DNA of 51,328 nt from Verrucomicrobiota bacterium (GCA_018969605.1 JAGWXY010000007.1:1-51328), one strand, 5' to 3'; positions 1 to 9,148 are shown, counted from the stretch's first letter. Program-made: numbers and translations. The notes: generated from the sequence alone by a model not told the origin.

Positions 1-366
1 CAACACGCGTGCCAACTTCCGAAAAAAGGTTTCTATTTTCCACCCACCCTCTTCTCGGGTGTCTCAATGAGCCAACGCATCGCCAGCGAGGAAATTTTCG
101 GCCCCGTGCTTTCGATCCTCACCTTTCGCACTCCGGAGGAAGCAATCGAAAAAGCCAACAATACCCGCTTCGGACTCTCGGCCGGTGTATGGACCGACAA
201 GGGTTCGCGCATCCTGATGATGGCGTCACGCCTCAAGGCCGGCGTGGTTTGGGCCAACACCTATCACAAGTTCGATCCGGCAAGCCCCTTCGGCGGATAC
301 AAGGAATCCGGCTTCGGCCGCGAAGGCGGCAAACACGGCTTGCTCGAATATTCGCAACTCGTCTGA
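1..366 (+). CDS. aldehyde dehydrogenase, C-terminal part (partial)
   Basis: The frame is open from the first base and its start lies outside the window, leaving 121 residues. They match the C-terminal part of NAD(P)+-dependent aldehyde dehydrogenases: EEIFGPVLSI, then FGLSAGVWT, then PFGGYKESGFGREGG, the signature typical of betaine-aldehyde-type members. The catalytic cysteine and the main NAD-binding fold lie upstream and are not visible, so the substrate cannot be assigned. It ends 14 bases before ispD on the same strand, so the two may share a transcript although their pathways are unrelated. Confidence 0.9.
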   Translation, partial: QHACQLPKKGFYFPPTLFSGVSMSQRIASEEIFGPVLSILTFRTPEEAIEKANNTRFGLSAGVWTDKGSRILMMASRLKAGVVWANTYHKFDPASPFGGYKESGFGREGGKHGLLEYSQLV

Positions 367-380
367 AACACCGAACAAAG

Positions 381-1076
381 ATGAGCACCACACCCCACAC
401 CATCCCATGCGGCGCGATCATCGTCGCCGCTGGAAAAAGCCGCCGACTCGGCCATGACAAACTCACATGGACGCTCGATGGCGTCACTGTCCTGCGTCGC
501 AGCATCAATGCCTTTCTCGATGCAAAAAACATCCACTCAATCGTGGTGGTCTGCCCGCTCGATCGCTGGCATCAAATCGATCATGAAAATTTCACCAAGC
601 CGGTGACTCGCGTCGATGGCGGCAAAGAACGCCAGGATTCGGTCGCCGCCGGACTCGCGGCTTTGCCCGCCAAAACGCAACTTGTCGCCGTCCACGATGG
701 CGCGCGACCGCTTGTTTCGCCTCACGACATCGACCGCTGCGTCGAAGCAGCCCATGCATTCGGCGCCGCCGCACTCGCCCGCCGCGCGACGGAAACGATG
801 AAGCGCTCGGACGACAATGACTTCAACACCGAGCCAGTCGACCGCCACAACCTCTGGTGCATGGAAACCCCGCAGGTTTTCCGAACCGAGTTCCTGCGCG
901 AAGCCAGCAACGCAATCGCACGCGATGGCATCACCGCCACCGATGAGGTCAGCGCCGTCGAACAACTCGGCACCAAAGTGAAGTTCGTGGAGTCCCAGAA
1001 CCCGAATCTCAAAATCACCACACCCGCCGACCTCGCCCTCGCCGAAGCTCTGGTAAAAATTCAAACCACCTCATGA
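381..1076 (+). CDS. ispD: 2-C-methyl-D-erythritol 4-phosphate cytidylyltransferase
   Basis: Cytosolic enzyme of the non-mevalonate isoprenoid pathway; it joins CTP and methylerythritol phosphate into CDP-methylerythritol. At 231 residues it is family length. Visible motifs are the nucleotide-binding AAGKSRRLGHDK (residues 16-27), GGKERQDSV (80-88), VHDGARPL (104-111), TPQ near 163 and TDE near 187. The frame is open much further upstream, but that part overlaps the aldehyde dehydrogenase in another frame and has no family similarity, so the ATG at 381 was chosen. The stop overlaps the ATG of the next gene, which suggests translational coupling. IspF is not adjacent. Confidence 0.95.
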   Translation: MSTTPHTIPCGAIIVAAGKSRRLGHDKLTWTLDGVTVLRRSINAFLDAKNIHSIVVVCPLDRWHQIDHENFTKPVTRVDGGKERQDSVAAGLAALPAKTQLVAVHDGARPLVSPHDIDRCVEAAHAFGAAALARRATETMKRSDDNDFNTEPVDRHNLWCMETPQVFRTEFLREASNAIARDGITATDEVSAVEQLGTKVKFVESQNPNLKITTPADLALAEALVKIQTTS

Positions 1077-2314
1077 ACAAGGCAAGCTACGACTGGTGCC
1101 AACTCGAAAACGGCCCGCGCCTTGCCGTCGCCACCATGCCCCACGCGGAGTGCGCCTCGTTCGCCATCCATGTGCCCGCTGGCAGCCGCGATGAATCAGA
1201 CCTGCCCGCAGGCCTCGCGCACTTCGTCGAACACATGGTCTTCAAGGGCACACACAGCCGCAGCGCGCGCGACCTGACTTTCGAAATCGAAAATGTCGGC
1301 GGCCAAATCAACGCCTGCACCAGCGAGGATCAAACGACCTACGAAGGCCGCGCCGATGCCGACCAACTCGCGACACTCGCCGGCGTGATCAGCGACATGG
1401 TCTGGAACCCAAACTTCCCCGATGCGGAAATCGAACTCGAACGCGAAGTGATCCATGAGGAAATTACCCTCTACCGGGAATCCCCCTCCGATCACATCGG
1501 CGACCTTATTTCCAAAGCACTCTGGGGCGACCACCCGCTCGGCAACCCGATTTCCGGCAGCGCCAAAAGCATCTCACGCATCACACGCAAACACCTGCTC
1601 GATTTCACCGCACGCCACCACTTTCGCAATGACATGGTGATCGCCACAGCCGGACCTTTCAGCCTCGACGAGGTCCACTCACTCATCCGCCCGCTGCTGC
1701 CAAAAAATTTCCACGATGGCAGCCGTCCAACGCCATTTGATCCACGCCCATCTACGATGAACATCGTAGATGAATCCCGCGATACCGACCAACTCCAGCT
1801 CGCTCTCGCATGGCACACCCCCGGCCGCCATTCCCCGCAACGCCACGCGCTGCGCTTGCTCAGCCTCATGCTGGGCGAATCCGCAAGCTCGCGACTCTTT
1901 CTCGAACTCCGCGAAAAACGCGGACTCTGCTACCAGATCACCAGCGATGTGACCTTTCTCCACGAGACCGGTGCCTTCGAAATCCATGCCGGACTCGCCC
2001 CCGAAGGCCGCAACGCAGCACTCGAATGCATCCATGCGGAGATCAACGACCTTGCCACCCGCGGTCCCGCCAAAGGCGAATTGGAACGCGCCAAACGCCT
2101 CGCCATTTCGCAAAACAAGCAGGCCCTCGAATCCACCGCCTCCCACGCGACATGGGCCGGGGAATGCCTGCTTGAGTTCGGCCGCATCCCCCACCCGCTC
2201 GAATGGCGCGACCAAGTCCTCGCCGTCACGCGCGAGGAAATCCAATCGATCGCCTCACAAATTTTCTTCGGCCAAACACCCGCGATGGCGGAAATCAAAC
2301 CCGACGCGACCTGA
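1073..2314 (+). CDS. M16 family zinc metallopeptidase
   Basis: A 413-residue protein of the pitrilysin/insulinase (M16B) family, comparable to processing-peptidase-like proteins. The inverted zinc motif HFVEH is at residues 50-54 and the distal glutamate lies in REVIHEE near 130, the expected spacing, so this half should be catalytically competent. The second half carries the family pattern around SRLFLELREKRGLCY. No signal peptide is evident, which points to a cytoplasmic role. The ATG overlaps the ispD stop by four bases. The natural substrate cannot be read from the sequence. Confidence 0.92.
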   Translation: MNKASYDWCQLENGPRLAVATMPHAECASFAIHVPAGSRDESDLPAGLAHFVEHMVFKGTHSRSARDLTFEIENVGGQINACTSEDQTTYEGRADADQLATLAGVISDMVWNPNFPDAEIELEREVIHEEITLYRESPSDHIGDLISKALWGDHPLGNPISGSAKSISRITRKHLLDFTARHHFRNDMVIATAGPFSLDEVHSLIRPLLPKNFHDGSRPTPFDPRPSTMNIVDESRDTDQLQLALAWHTPGRHSPQRHALRLLSLMLGESASSRLFLELREKRGLCYQITSDVTFLHETGAFEIHAGLAPEGRNAALECIHAEINDLATRGPAKGELERAKRLAISQNKQALESTASHATWAGECLLEFGRIPHPLEWRDQVLAVTREEIQSIASQIFFGQTPAMAEIKPDAT

Positions 2315-2332
2315 GCCACCGCCCCACACCCC

Positions 2333-3034
2333 ATGCCCTTCCACCCCTTCAGCCGCGAACACCTCGCCGCCGTCACGCTGGGCACCTGCATCACCGCGGC
2401 CCTGCTCATCGCCGCGAAGTCAAATGCACGCAGGCAACACATCGTCACCCGCCTGCTCGCCATCACCAACCTCGCAGCCTACCCGCTCAACCTCATCGCA
2501 TGGAAAACCCACGACCAAGCGATCAGCCTCGAAAACCTCCTGCCACTCCACCTCTGCGACATCGCCGCCTTCATCGCCGGATTCGCCCTGCTCACAGGAA
2601 ATCCGCTGCTGCGCACACTCACCTACTTCTGGGGTCTCGCCGCCACGCTCCAAGCCCTGATCACCCCCGCGATTTCGGCCGATTTCCTCACGCCTCCCTT
2701 CATCACCTTTTTCATCCAACACTTCGCGATCGTCGCCGCCGCGATCCACATCCCACTCGTCGAAGGATGGCGCCCGAAGTCCCCCCTCTGGAAATCCCCC
2801 TTCGACGCCTACCTCGGCGCCCTCGCCTACATGCTTTTCTCGATCGCCATCAACCAATGGCTCGGCACCAATTTCGGCTTCACCTCACGCCCGCCCGATA
2901 AGGCCAGCATGATCGACCACCTCGGCCCATGGCCATGGTACCTCGCATCCTTCCAACCGCTCGCCTTTTCGCTTTTTTTCATCCTCGCCATCCCGCTCCA
3001 TCGCCTCCAAACAGCCCGACCCGATCCCCCTTGA
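2333..3034 (+). CDS. TIGR02206-like (YwaF-type) integral membrane protein
   Basis: A 233-residue hydrophobic protein with about seven predicted membrane segments. The layout matches the TIGR02206/YwaF group: an early FSREH motif, a conserved LPLHLCDIAAF segment near the third helix, PFITFFIQHF in the middle, and GPWPWY before the last helix. The function of the family is not established. It begins 18 bases after the M16 peptidase stop and probably shares its transcript. The C-terminus ends in a short charged and proline-rich tail. Confidence 0.8.
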   Translation: MPFHPFSREHLAAVTLGTCITAALLIAAKSNARRQHIVTRLLAITNLAAYPLNLIAWKTHDQAISLENLLPLHLCDIAAFIAGFALLTGNPLLRTLTYFWGLAATLQALITPAISADFLTPPFITFFIQHFAIVAAAIHIPLVEGWRPKSPLWKSPFDAYLGALAYMLFSIAINQWLGTNFGFTSRPPDKASMIDHLGPWPWYLASFQPLAFSLFFILAIPLHRLQTARPDPP

Positions 3035-3120
3035 ACCCGCTCTGACCCGATGCCCGCCGGGATTTTGCGAATGGAAAAAACAAATCCGGCCGCAAGCCTC
3101 GCTTTATTCTGCAAGAGCCC

Positions 3121-3699
3121 ATGACCACACTCAGCCTCATGCCCGAAAACAAACCCGCGCCCACCGAATGGCGCGACTGGTTGGCACTGCACGCCCCCAA
3201 GCTCCTGCTTTTCGCCCGCCAACAGACCCGCTGCCGCGAGGATGCGGAGGATGTCCTTCAGGACGCGTTGGTGAAACTCGTGGAGAAACTTCGCAATGAC
3301 CAGTTCATCGGCGGATCCGAAGCCTGGCAAGCCTATCTCTACGCGACCATCCGCCGCCTCGCCATCGACCTCAGCCGCCGCGATGACCGCAGAAAACGCC
3401 GCGAAGACACAGTCGCCGGCGACCGCCCGGAATTCGATGCCAACGGCTCACACCCGTGGTTCGAATCGGAATCCTCGGACGATGAAACCCGCAATCAACT
3501 CGAATCCAAACTCAAGGAACTCCCGCAAAAATTCGCCGAAGTGATCGTGATGAAAATTTGGGGCGAACGCACCTTCGCCGAGATCGCCGAAATCCTCGAC
3601 ATCTCACAAAACACTGCCGCCTCACGCTACCGCTACGGACTCGAGGCGTTGAAAAAATCACTCGGCAGCGCCCGCCGCCGCGGAGACCTCTCAATCTGA
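3121..3699 (+). CDS. ECF-type RNA polymerase sigma factor
   Basis: A 192-residue sigma-70 family factor with region 2 (CREDAEDVLQDALVKLVEKL, about residues 38-57) and region 4 (ERTFAEIAEILDISQNTAAS, about 150-169), joined by a short charged linker with no region 3, as in extracytoplasmic-function factors. It would direct core RNA polymerase to a small regulon. The next two genes on the strand encode a single-pass membrane protein and an exported PDZ protein, the position where an anti-sigma factor and an envelope sensor are often found. The ATG at 3121 was chosen because it directly precedes the conserved part. Confidence 0.92.
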   Translation: MTTLSLMPENKPAPTEWRDWLALHAPKLLLFARQQTRCREDAEDVLQDALVKLVEKLRNDQFIGGSEAWQAYLYATIRRLAIDLSRRDDRRKRREDTVAGDRPEFDANGSHPWFESESSDDETRNQLESKLKELPQKFAEVIVMKIWGERTFAEIAEILDISQNTAASRYRYGLEALKKSLGSARRRGDLSI

Positions 3700-3721
3700 A
3701 CCATCATTGCACGCACACGCC

Positions 3722-4345
3722 ATGCACGACGACACATCACACCTCGAAGCCGAACTCCTCAAGCTCCGCCCCACAGGTTCGCATGATCAACTCATCGACC
3801 GGCTCGAAGCCTGCGCACTCGGCGATTGGTCGGAACCACTCGACGACGAACTCGAACTCGAGGAAAAACTCCGCGCCAACGCACCCGCCAGCCTCGACCC
3901 CGCACTGATGGCTTCGCTCGAAGCGGTCTGCACTGCAATCCCATTTCCAAAAGAGAAAAACATCGTCGGTTTCCCCAAATCAAAATCCCGCCCGCCTACA
4001 TCCAAACGCGGACAGCTGGCCGCAGCCGCCGCCATCGCTCTGCTGGGTGCCGCATCCGCCTTGCTCATCCCCATGAAGGGCAACAGCCCCTCCGCCACCG
4101 CAAGCAGCTCTCCCTCAAGCCAAGCCATCCAACCCGGCAACCCCATCCTTATCCCCGCCTCATTCAAACGCGGCCTTACCGCCGCCAGCGACGAAGGCGT
4201 GGTCTGGCAATCCAACCAACGCCCCCACCGCGTGCTGAAATTCACCTACCAGGACTGCGCCACCCTCCGCGACGACAAGGGCCGCACCTATCAGGTCGAA
4301 CAACCACGCGTCGAATATGTGCTCGTCCCCGCCAAAACGGACTGA
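3722..4345 (+). CDS. single-pass membrane protein, possible anti-sigma partner
   Basis: About 207 residues and not confidently assignable to a family. The N-terminal 90 residues are acidic and helical, one hydrophobic segment (AAAAAIALLGAASALLIPM) lies near residues 98-116, then a serine-rich linker leads to a small C-terminal domain that would lie outside the cytoplasm. This layout and the position 22 bases after an ECF sigma gene suggest a regulatory partner, but no zinc-binding HxxxCxxC anti-sigma motif is present. A TTG at 3707 is an in-frame alternative start; the ATG at 3722 is preferred. Confidence 0.6.
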   Translation: MHDDTSHLEAELLKLRPTGSHDQLIDRLEACALGDWSEPLDDELELEEKLRANAPASLDPALMASLEAVCTAIPFPKEKNIVGFPKSKSRPPTSKRGQLAAAAAIALLGAASALLIPMKGNSPSATASSSPSSQAIQPGNPILIPASFKRGLTAASDEGVVWQSNQRPHRVLKFTYQDCATLRDDKGRTYQVEQPRVEYVLVPAKTD

Positions 4346-4403
4346 TCGCACAATTTGAACAAATCGGACGAACTACTACGCTCATCGTAACAAAGTAATC
4401 GCT

Positions 4404-5420
4404 ATGAATTACGGCCGAATCCTCACCACCATCACCGTCAGCCTCATGGCCACCCGCGCAGCGGCCGTTGAGGCACCGGTCGATGACGCACCACCGCCCG
4501 CACGCAGCCTCGCCCGCGAAAACGAGTCGGCCATGCCACCCGCACGCCAAGCGGACACCCCAGCTCCCCGCGTGCCACAAACAGCCCCAGACGGGAACGC
4601 TCAGAACACCCAAAACACCAAAGTCGGCAGCGCGTTTCTCGGAGTCGTCTCCGAAAGATTGCCCGATTCCGTCGCCCCCTACCTCGGCATCGACAAAGCC
4701 ATCATCGTCAAAGGCCTCATGCCCGACGGCCCCGCCGCCCAAGCAGGCATCGCCACCAACGACATCATCACCCACATCGGCGATCAAGCAATCCAGTCAC
4801 CCGATGAACTCACACGCAAGGTAGCCTCCCACCAACCCGGCGAGAAAATCCGCGTCGCCATCCTCCGTAAAGGAAAGCCCCAAGACCTCGATGTGACACT
4901 CGGTCAACGGCCGAACAATTTTGCCGAGGCCGCACCCGAACCGCGCGAGGCTAAACCCGACCTCAATGCGATCCCCAATGAACTCCGCGAGCGCGCCCGC
5001 CAAATGCTCGGCGAAAATTTCGGCGAACGCGAAATGAACTTCGAGCAACACTTCCAAGGCATGTTCCCGGAAGTGAACGATGCCATGAAACAGCTTCGCC
5101 AGCACATGGAAAATGCCATGCGCAACCTCGAGGCACCAAAAATCACCCGCGAACGCGGCATCCAACTCGAACAAGGCACCACCTTCCGCCTCAGCGATGA
5201 AAAAGGCTGCGTCGAAATCCGAACCAACAATGGCAGCAAGGAAGTCACCGTGCGCGACGCCGACCAAAAAATCGCATGGAGCGGCCCATGGGACACCGCG
5301 CAGGACAAAGCCGCCGCACCCGAAGAGGTGCGCCAACGCATCGAAGCTCTCAACATCGACTCATGCTTTCGCAGCAACGGCTTCAGCTTCCGCTTCGGTG
5401 GCGACCCCGACAACAAATGA
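4404..5420 (+). CDS. exported PDZ-domain protein
   Basis: A 338-residue protein with a probable signal peptide (residues 1-22, ending near RAAAVEA), a proline-rich stretch, then one PDZ domain at about 75-165 recognisable by FLGVVSE, GPAAQAGI and NDIITHIGDQAI. No trypsin-like domain with His-Asp-Ser precedes it, so it is not a DegP-type protease. The C-terminal half is charged and helical (residues 190-260) followed by a small beta-rich part. It follows the sigma factor and membrane protein and is closed by a strong terminator; an envelope-sensing role for the trio is inference. Confidence 0.8.
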   Translation: MNYGRILTTITVSLMATRAAAVEAPVDDAPPPARSLARENESAMPPARQADTPAPRVPQTAPDGNAQNTQNTKVGSAFLGVVSERLPDSVAPYLGIDKAIIVKGLMPDGPAAQAGIATNDIITHIGDQAIQSPDELTRKVASHQPGEKIRVAILRKGKPQDLDVTLGQRPNNFAEAAPEPREAKPDLNAIPNELRERARQMLGENFGEREMNFEQHFQGMFPEVNDAMKQLRQHMENAMRNLEAPKITRERGIQLEQGTTFRLSDEKGCVEIRTNNGSKEVTVRDADQKIAWSGPWDTAQDKAAAPEEVRQRIEALNIDSCFRSNGFSFRFGGDPDNK

Positions 5421-5486
5421 GCCGCATGCCACTCCAACCGTTTTTTCATGGGTAAACAACGCGACGGGTTTTCGCGTTGATGGTGT

Positions 5487-5519
5487 AACCCGCGTCGGAT
5501 GCGTCCGGCGCGGGTTTTT
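5487..5519 (+). terminator. intrinsic terminator after the PDZ gene
   Basis: AACCCGCG (5487-5494) pairs perfectly with CGCGGGTT (5509-5516). Inside it CGGA pairs with TCCG around a TGCG tetraloop, with one G-U pair between, so the stem is about 13 base pairs. A run of five T (5515-5519) follows on the plus strand. The opposite strand lacks a T run after the stem, so it mainly serves the PDZ gene rather than nadB. Confidence 0.9.
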
Positions 5520-5534
5520 CATGTCGACCAGGCT

Positions 5535-7148
5535 CTAAAACCGCCGCACCACGGTATCCACGCGCTGACGCTCCTCCGCCTCAGGATAATCGAGCGTGTA
5601 GTGAATCCCGCGCGACTCCTTGCGGCGCAGCGCGCATTCGACGATCAGACCCGCAACCGCGACCAAATTTCGCAGTTCGAGGATGTCGGAATTCACTCGG
5701 TGACCCCAATAAAACTCTCGCACCTCGCGCTTGAGGTTTCGCAAACGCGCCGCCGCTCGCCGCAAACGGTTGTCGGTGCGCACGATGGAAACATAGTCCC
5801 ACATCAAAAGGCGAATTTCATCCCAGTTGTGATAAATGACCACCAACTCATCAGGCTCGGCCGTATCGCCATGCTCCCACTCAGGAATCGGCGGCGGATT
5901 CGGCGCCTCTTTGCCCGGCGGGTAAAGTCGCATCATTTCATCCAAAGCGCGCCGTGCCATGACATTGCCTTCAAGCAATGAATTCGATGCCAAGCGGTTC
6001 GCTCCGTGCAACCCGTTGCAAGCCACCTCGCCGATCGCAAACAATCCGCGAATCGCAGTCTTGCCCTCGTTGTCGGTCAGCACGCCGCCACATTGATAAT
6101 GTGCCGCCGGCACGACCGGAATCGGCTGCGTCTCACAGTCCAAACCAAACTTCATCAGCGTTTCATATATGTAAGGAAAACGCTCCTTCATGAATCCCTT
6201 CGGCTTGTGCGTCACATCAAGATACACACACGCCTCGCCAGTGCGCTTGAGCTCTCGGTCGATCGCACGCGCCACAATGTCACGCGGCGCCAAGGAGCCT
6301 CGCGGATCAACCTTTTTGGTGAAATCCTCACCTTTGGCATTGATCAATATCCCACCCTCACCGCGCACGGCCTCACTCACCAAAAACGACCGAGCCTCGG
6401 GACCCCGCGCACCGGGATTGTAAAAACAGGTCGGATGAAACTGAATGAACTCCATGTTCGCAATCGATGCCCCCGCGCGCCAACCAAGCGCCACTCCATC
6501 ACCAGTCGCGGAATCGGGATTGGTGGTGTAAAGGTAAACCTTGCCGCAGCCACCCGCCGCCAAGACGACTCGATCGGAGCGCATGACCTTTACCTCACCG
6601 GTCTTGCGCTCAAGCACATAAGCACCGAGCACACGATCCTCAGCCACCGCACCAAGCTTCGATGTGGTGATGAGGTCGATGACAAAATGGTTTTCCAAAA
6701 TCGTCAGGTTCGGCGTCTTGCGCGCAGCCTCAATCAAGGCCCGCGCGATTTCACGACCGGTCGTGTCCTTGGCATGCAAAATCCGCCGATGCGAGTGACC
6801 GCCCTCGCGACCCAGGAGGTAATGGTGATCCTCACGATCAAAGGACACCCCGTAATTCACCAAATCCCTGATCGCCTCCTCACCTTCGCCGACAATCGTA
6901 CGCACCATGCTCTCACGGCAAAGACCCGCACCGGCCTCCAGGGTGTCGGCCACATGCATTTCCACCGAATCCCCTGCATCCCGCTCCTCCTTCGACAAAA
7001 CCGAGGCAATTCCACCCTGTGCCCACGCGGTGTTGGATTCGAAAACATCGCCCTTCGCCAACACCACCACCGACCCGTGCCGCGCTGCTCTCAACGCAAA
7101 AGAAAGGCCGGCAATCCCCGCGCCGATGACCATGAAATCCGCACTCAT
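5535..7148 (-). CDS. nadB: L-aspartate oxidase
   Basis: FAD enzyme that oxidises L-aspartate to iminoaspartate, the first step of de novo NAD synthesis. 537 residues. The N-terminus has the dinucleotide-binding GAGIAGLSFALRAARHG; further on are NTAWAQGGIA, the active-site stretch GREGGHSHRRILHAKD, and the C-terminal helical domain. The frame is open 18 codons further up, but MSADFMVIGAG is the usual family N-terminus, so the ATG ending at 7148 was chosen. The stop is TAG. nadA and nadC are not adjacent. It is divergent from bioD with 94 bases between. Confidence 0.95.
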   Translation of the reverse strand: MSADFMVIGAGIAGLSFALRAARHGSVVVLAKGDVFESNTAWAQGGIASVLSKEERDAGDSVEMHVADTLEAGAGLCRESMVRTIVGEGEEAIRDLVNYGVSFDREDHHYLLGREGGHSHRRILHAKDTTGREIARALIEAARKTPNLTILENHFVIDLITTSKLGAVAEDRVLGAYVLERKTGEVKVMRSDRVVLAAGGCGKVYLYTTNPDSATGDGVALGWRAGASIANMEFIQFHPTCFYNPGARGPEARSFLVSEAVRGEGGILINAKGEDFTKKVDPRGSLAPRDIVARAIDRELKRTGEACVYLDVTHKPKGFMKERFPYIYETLMKFGLDCETQPIPVVPAAHYQCGGVLTDNEGKTAIRGLFAIGEVACNGLHGANRLASNSLLEGNVMARRALDEMMRLYPPGKEAPNPPPIPEWEHGDTAEPDELVVIYHNWDEIRLLMWDYVSIVRTDNRLRRAAARLRNLKREVREFYWGHRVNSDILELRNLVAVAGLIVECALRRKESRGIHYTLDYPEAEERQRVDTVVRRF

Positions 7149-7242
7149 CGCCGCCACCATGAACCCGACCGGCCAAGCAACCAAACAAAATTCGACACTC
7201 ACGCGACTTGACCCGCGGGCCTCCGCCCCTCACCTCTCGGTC
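7149..7242. promoter_or_regulatory. divergent nadB/bioD intergenic region
   Basis: The 94 bases between the two start codons must hold promoters for both genes if the starts are right. No convincing -35/-10 pair, operator or riboswitch fold was recognised. Confidence 0.35.
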
Positions 7243-7872
7243 ATGAACTACTTCATCACGGGTACCGACACCAACGCAGGCAAAACCTACGCGACATGCC
7301 TGATGCTCGAAGAACTGCGCCGCCAGGGCATCGATGCGGTCGGCTACAAGCCCGTCAGCTGCGGCGATCGCGACGATGCCACACGCCTCGCCGCCGCCTC
7401 AGGCGGGCTCCCCATCGAGGAGATCAACCCCCTCCACCTCAACACACCCGTCGCACCGCTAGTCGCCGGCATGCTAGAAAACCACCCGGTCGACCCACAA
7501 ATCCTGATCGACGGCTACCATCGACTCGCCGCCAAACACACGCAGGTCCTCGTCGAAGGCGCCGGCGGCTGGGAGGTCCCCATCGCGCCCAACTTCCGCA
7601 TTTCCGATCTCGCAAAAGCCCTCAATCTTCCGGTCATCCTCGTCGTCGCAAACCGCCTCGGCGCCCTCAACCACACCCTCCTCAGCGTCGATGCCATCCG
7701 CGCCAAAGGCCTGCAATGCGCCGGCATCATCCTCAACCAACTCGATGACGAACTCGACACCGCCATGATCACCAACAAAGGCCTCATCGAAGAACTCACC
7801 GGCCTCCCACTCATCGACCACCTCATCCACCAACAAAATTTCATCAATCTTGAGGCGCTGGATGACCGTTGA
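7243..7872 (+). CDS. bioD: dethiobiotin synthetase
   Basis: ATP-dependent carboxylation and ring closure of 7,8-diaminopelargonate to dethiobiotin, the penultimate step of biotin synthesis. 209 residues. The P-loop is GTDTNAGKT (residues 7-15), followed by GYKPVSCG with its substrate-binding lysine, the EGAGGWEVP motif near 107, and the nucleotide-recognition NRLGALNH region. The upstream reading frame is antisense to nadB, so the ATG at 7243 is the real start. No other bio gene is in the window, so biotin genes are split in this genome. Confidence 0.95.
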   Translation: MNYFITGTDTNAGKTYATCLMLEELRRQGIDAVGYKPVSCGDRDDATRLAAASGGLPIEEINPLHLNTPVAPLVAGMLENHPVDPQILIDGYHRLAAKHTQVLVEGAGGWEVPIAPNFRISDLAKALNLPVILVVANRLGALNHTLLSVDAIRAKGLQCAGIILNQLDDELDTAMITNKGLIEELTGLPLIDHLIHQQNFINLEALDDR

Positions 7873-7944
7873 AAGCCTCAAGCAGCCCCACCCAAAACGC
7901 TTTTCAGATTGGCTTTTGCCGAAGCTGACTTATGGTTTGCTGTC

Positions 7945-8184
7945 ATGAATCTGACACTTCCAGACGACCCCGCTCTCGCATCGTTCAATGAAGCGGAGTT
8001 GAGACTCGAGCTCGCGGTCGCGCTTTTCTCCAGCGGTAGGGTGTCGAGGACCGTGGCCGCATCCATCGCGGGTCAGGATCAATTTGCTTTCGATAAGGAG
8101 CTATTCCAACGCCGGATTCCATCCTTTACTCACGAAATGCTGGAGGAGGATCTCAGCAATCTCCCATCCCGCAGGACCGCGTGA
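7945..8184 (+). CDS. UPF0175-family antitoxin-like protein
   Basis: A 79-residue protein with the UPF0175 pattern: a strand with LPDDPAL, a helical LRLELAVALFSSGRVSRTVA segment that resembles a DNA-binding helix-turn-helix, and a C-terminal MLEEDLSNL. Family members are usually antitoxins of PIN-domain toxins, and the next gene is a DUF3368 PIN-like protein whose GTG start overlaps this stop. The frame opens 12 codons upstream, but the ATG at 7945 fits the family N-terminus. Confidence 0.85.
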   Translation: MNLTLPDDPALASFNEAELRLELAVALFSSGRVSRTVAASIAGQDQFAFDKELFQRRIPSFTHEMLEEDLSNLPSRRTA

Positions 8185-8669
8185 TCGTCGTCACCGACAC
8201 TTCCGTCATACTCAACCTCTGCTTGCTGGGTCTTCCACAAGTGCTTCCCTCCATCTTCGGGAAGGTTTACGCACCTCCTGCAGTGCGTGGTGAATTCATT
8301 CGGCTTGCCAATAACGACCCGCGATTTCTTTCACTTGAATTTCAAAGCTTCATCGAGATCAAGGCACCAGTCGCCATCCATTCCCTGCTCCCTCACTCGC
8401 GTCTTCATCGTGGGGAATGTGAAGCCCTGTCACTGGCGGCAGAAATGAACGCCTCACGGGTGCTCATCGACGAAAGAGCCGGTCGTGCCGCCGCAACAAC
8501 ACTCGGACTGCCTTGCATCGGCCTCCTCGGAATCCTCATCGAAGCCCGGAGATGCAACCTGATCGCCCAACTTGCTCCATTGTTGGACAAACTCCAAACA
8601 GAGGCAAAATTTTGGTTTTCTCCGGCACTAAAGATTCAAGTGCTCCAACTGGCAGGTGAAGTCCCTTGA
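8181..8669 (+). CDS. DUF3368 PIN-like toxin
   Basis: A 162-residue PIN-fold protein of the DUF3368 group, probably a ribonuclease toxin. VVTDTSVILNL at the N-terminus carries the first acidic metal ligand; GECEALSLA near residue 78 supplies the glutamate, and VLIDERAGRAAA near 94-105 supplies further acidic residues; GLLGILIEA follows as in other members. The GTG start at 8181 overlaps the stop of the UPF0175 gene, the usual antitoxin-first operon. All expected acidic residues are present, so it appears intact. The RNA target is not evident. Confidence 0.88.
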   Translation: MIVVTDTSVILNLCLLGLPQVLPSIFGKVYAPPAVRGEFIRLANNDPRFLSLEFQSFIEIKAPVAIHSLLPHSRLHRGECEALSLAAEMNASRVLIDERAGRAAATTLGLPCIGLLGILIEARRCNLIAQLAPLLDKLQTEAKFWFSPALKIQVLQLAGEVP

Positions 8670-8704
8670 AGCCGAGTCACTGAACACTTGAACCTTGAAA
8701 CTTC

Positions 8705-9148
8705 TCACTTCTCCAAGTGATCAAGCTCGGGAAAATCCGCAATCCTCTCCAACTTCACCCCATACAATTTCGCGATTTCCGGCGCGTCGGATGCGTGATA
8801 AACATCGCGATAATAAATCTCGCGAATGCCGTACGCACATAGCGTTTGCATGCACGCGGTGCACGGCATGGTAGTGGTCGCGACAAGCTTTGCCTCACCA
8901 CGACGAAACAGGCTGCAGAGGTTCACTTCGGCATGAAGCATGAATTTCTGACGCGCCTCGCGGTCGTCCCAAAATCCACCCGGCGGATCGAACCCGGGCG
9001 CCAGTCCGTTGTAGGCGGTGCCGATGACGCGATTGTCGTGGTCAAGCGCCGCAGCGCCGACCTTGCGATACGGATCCTCCGAACGCAGGCTCGCCACATG
9101 AGCCAAGGCCATGGCATAGCGGGGAATTGACAAACGCTCGGCGGACAT
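8705..9148 (-). CDS. deoxycytidylate (dCMP) deaminase-type protein
   Basis: A 147-residue zinc-dependent deaminase of the cytidine/deoxycytidylate family. The metal site is complete: HAEVN supplies the histidine and catalytic glutamate, and PCTACMQ supplies the two cysteines. The N-terminal YRKVGAAALD and NRVIGTAYNG segments match dCMP deaminases, which make dUMP for thymidylate synthesis. The long loop containing DPPGGFWDDREARQKF is somewhat unusual. It lies alone on the minus strand; the substrate is inferred from the family. Confidence 0.88.
   Translation of the reverse strand: MSAERLSIPRYAMALAHVASLRSEDPYRKVGAAALDHDNRVIGTAYNGLAPGFDPPGGFWDDREARQKFMLHAEVNLCSLFRRGEAKLVATTTMPCTACMQTLCAYGIREIYYRDVYHASDAPEIAKLYGVKLERIADFPELDHLEK

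Noticed and set aside
6006-7211. 401-codon open frame antisense to nadB
   Set aside because: Arg/Thr/His-rich shadow of nadB without family similarity.
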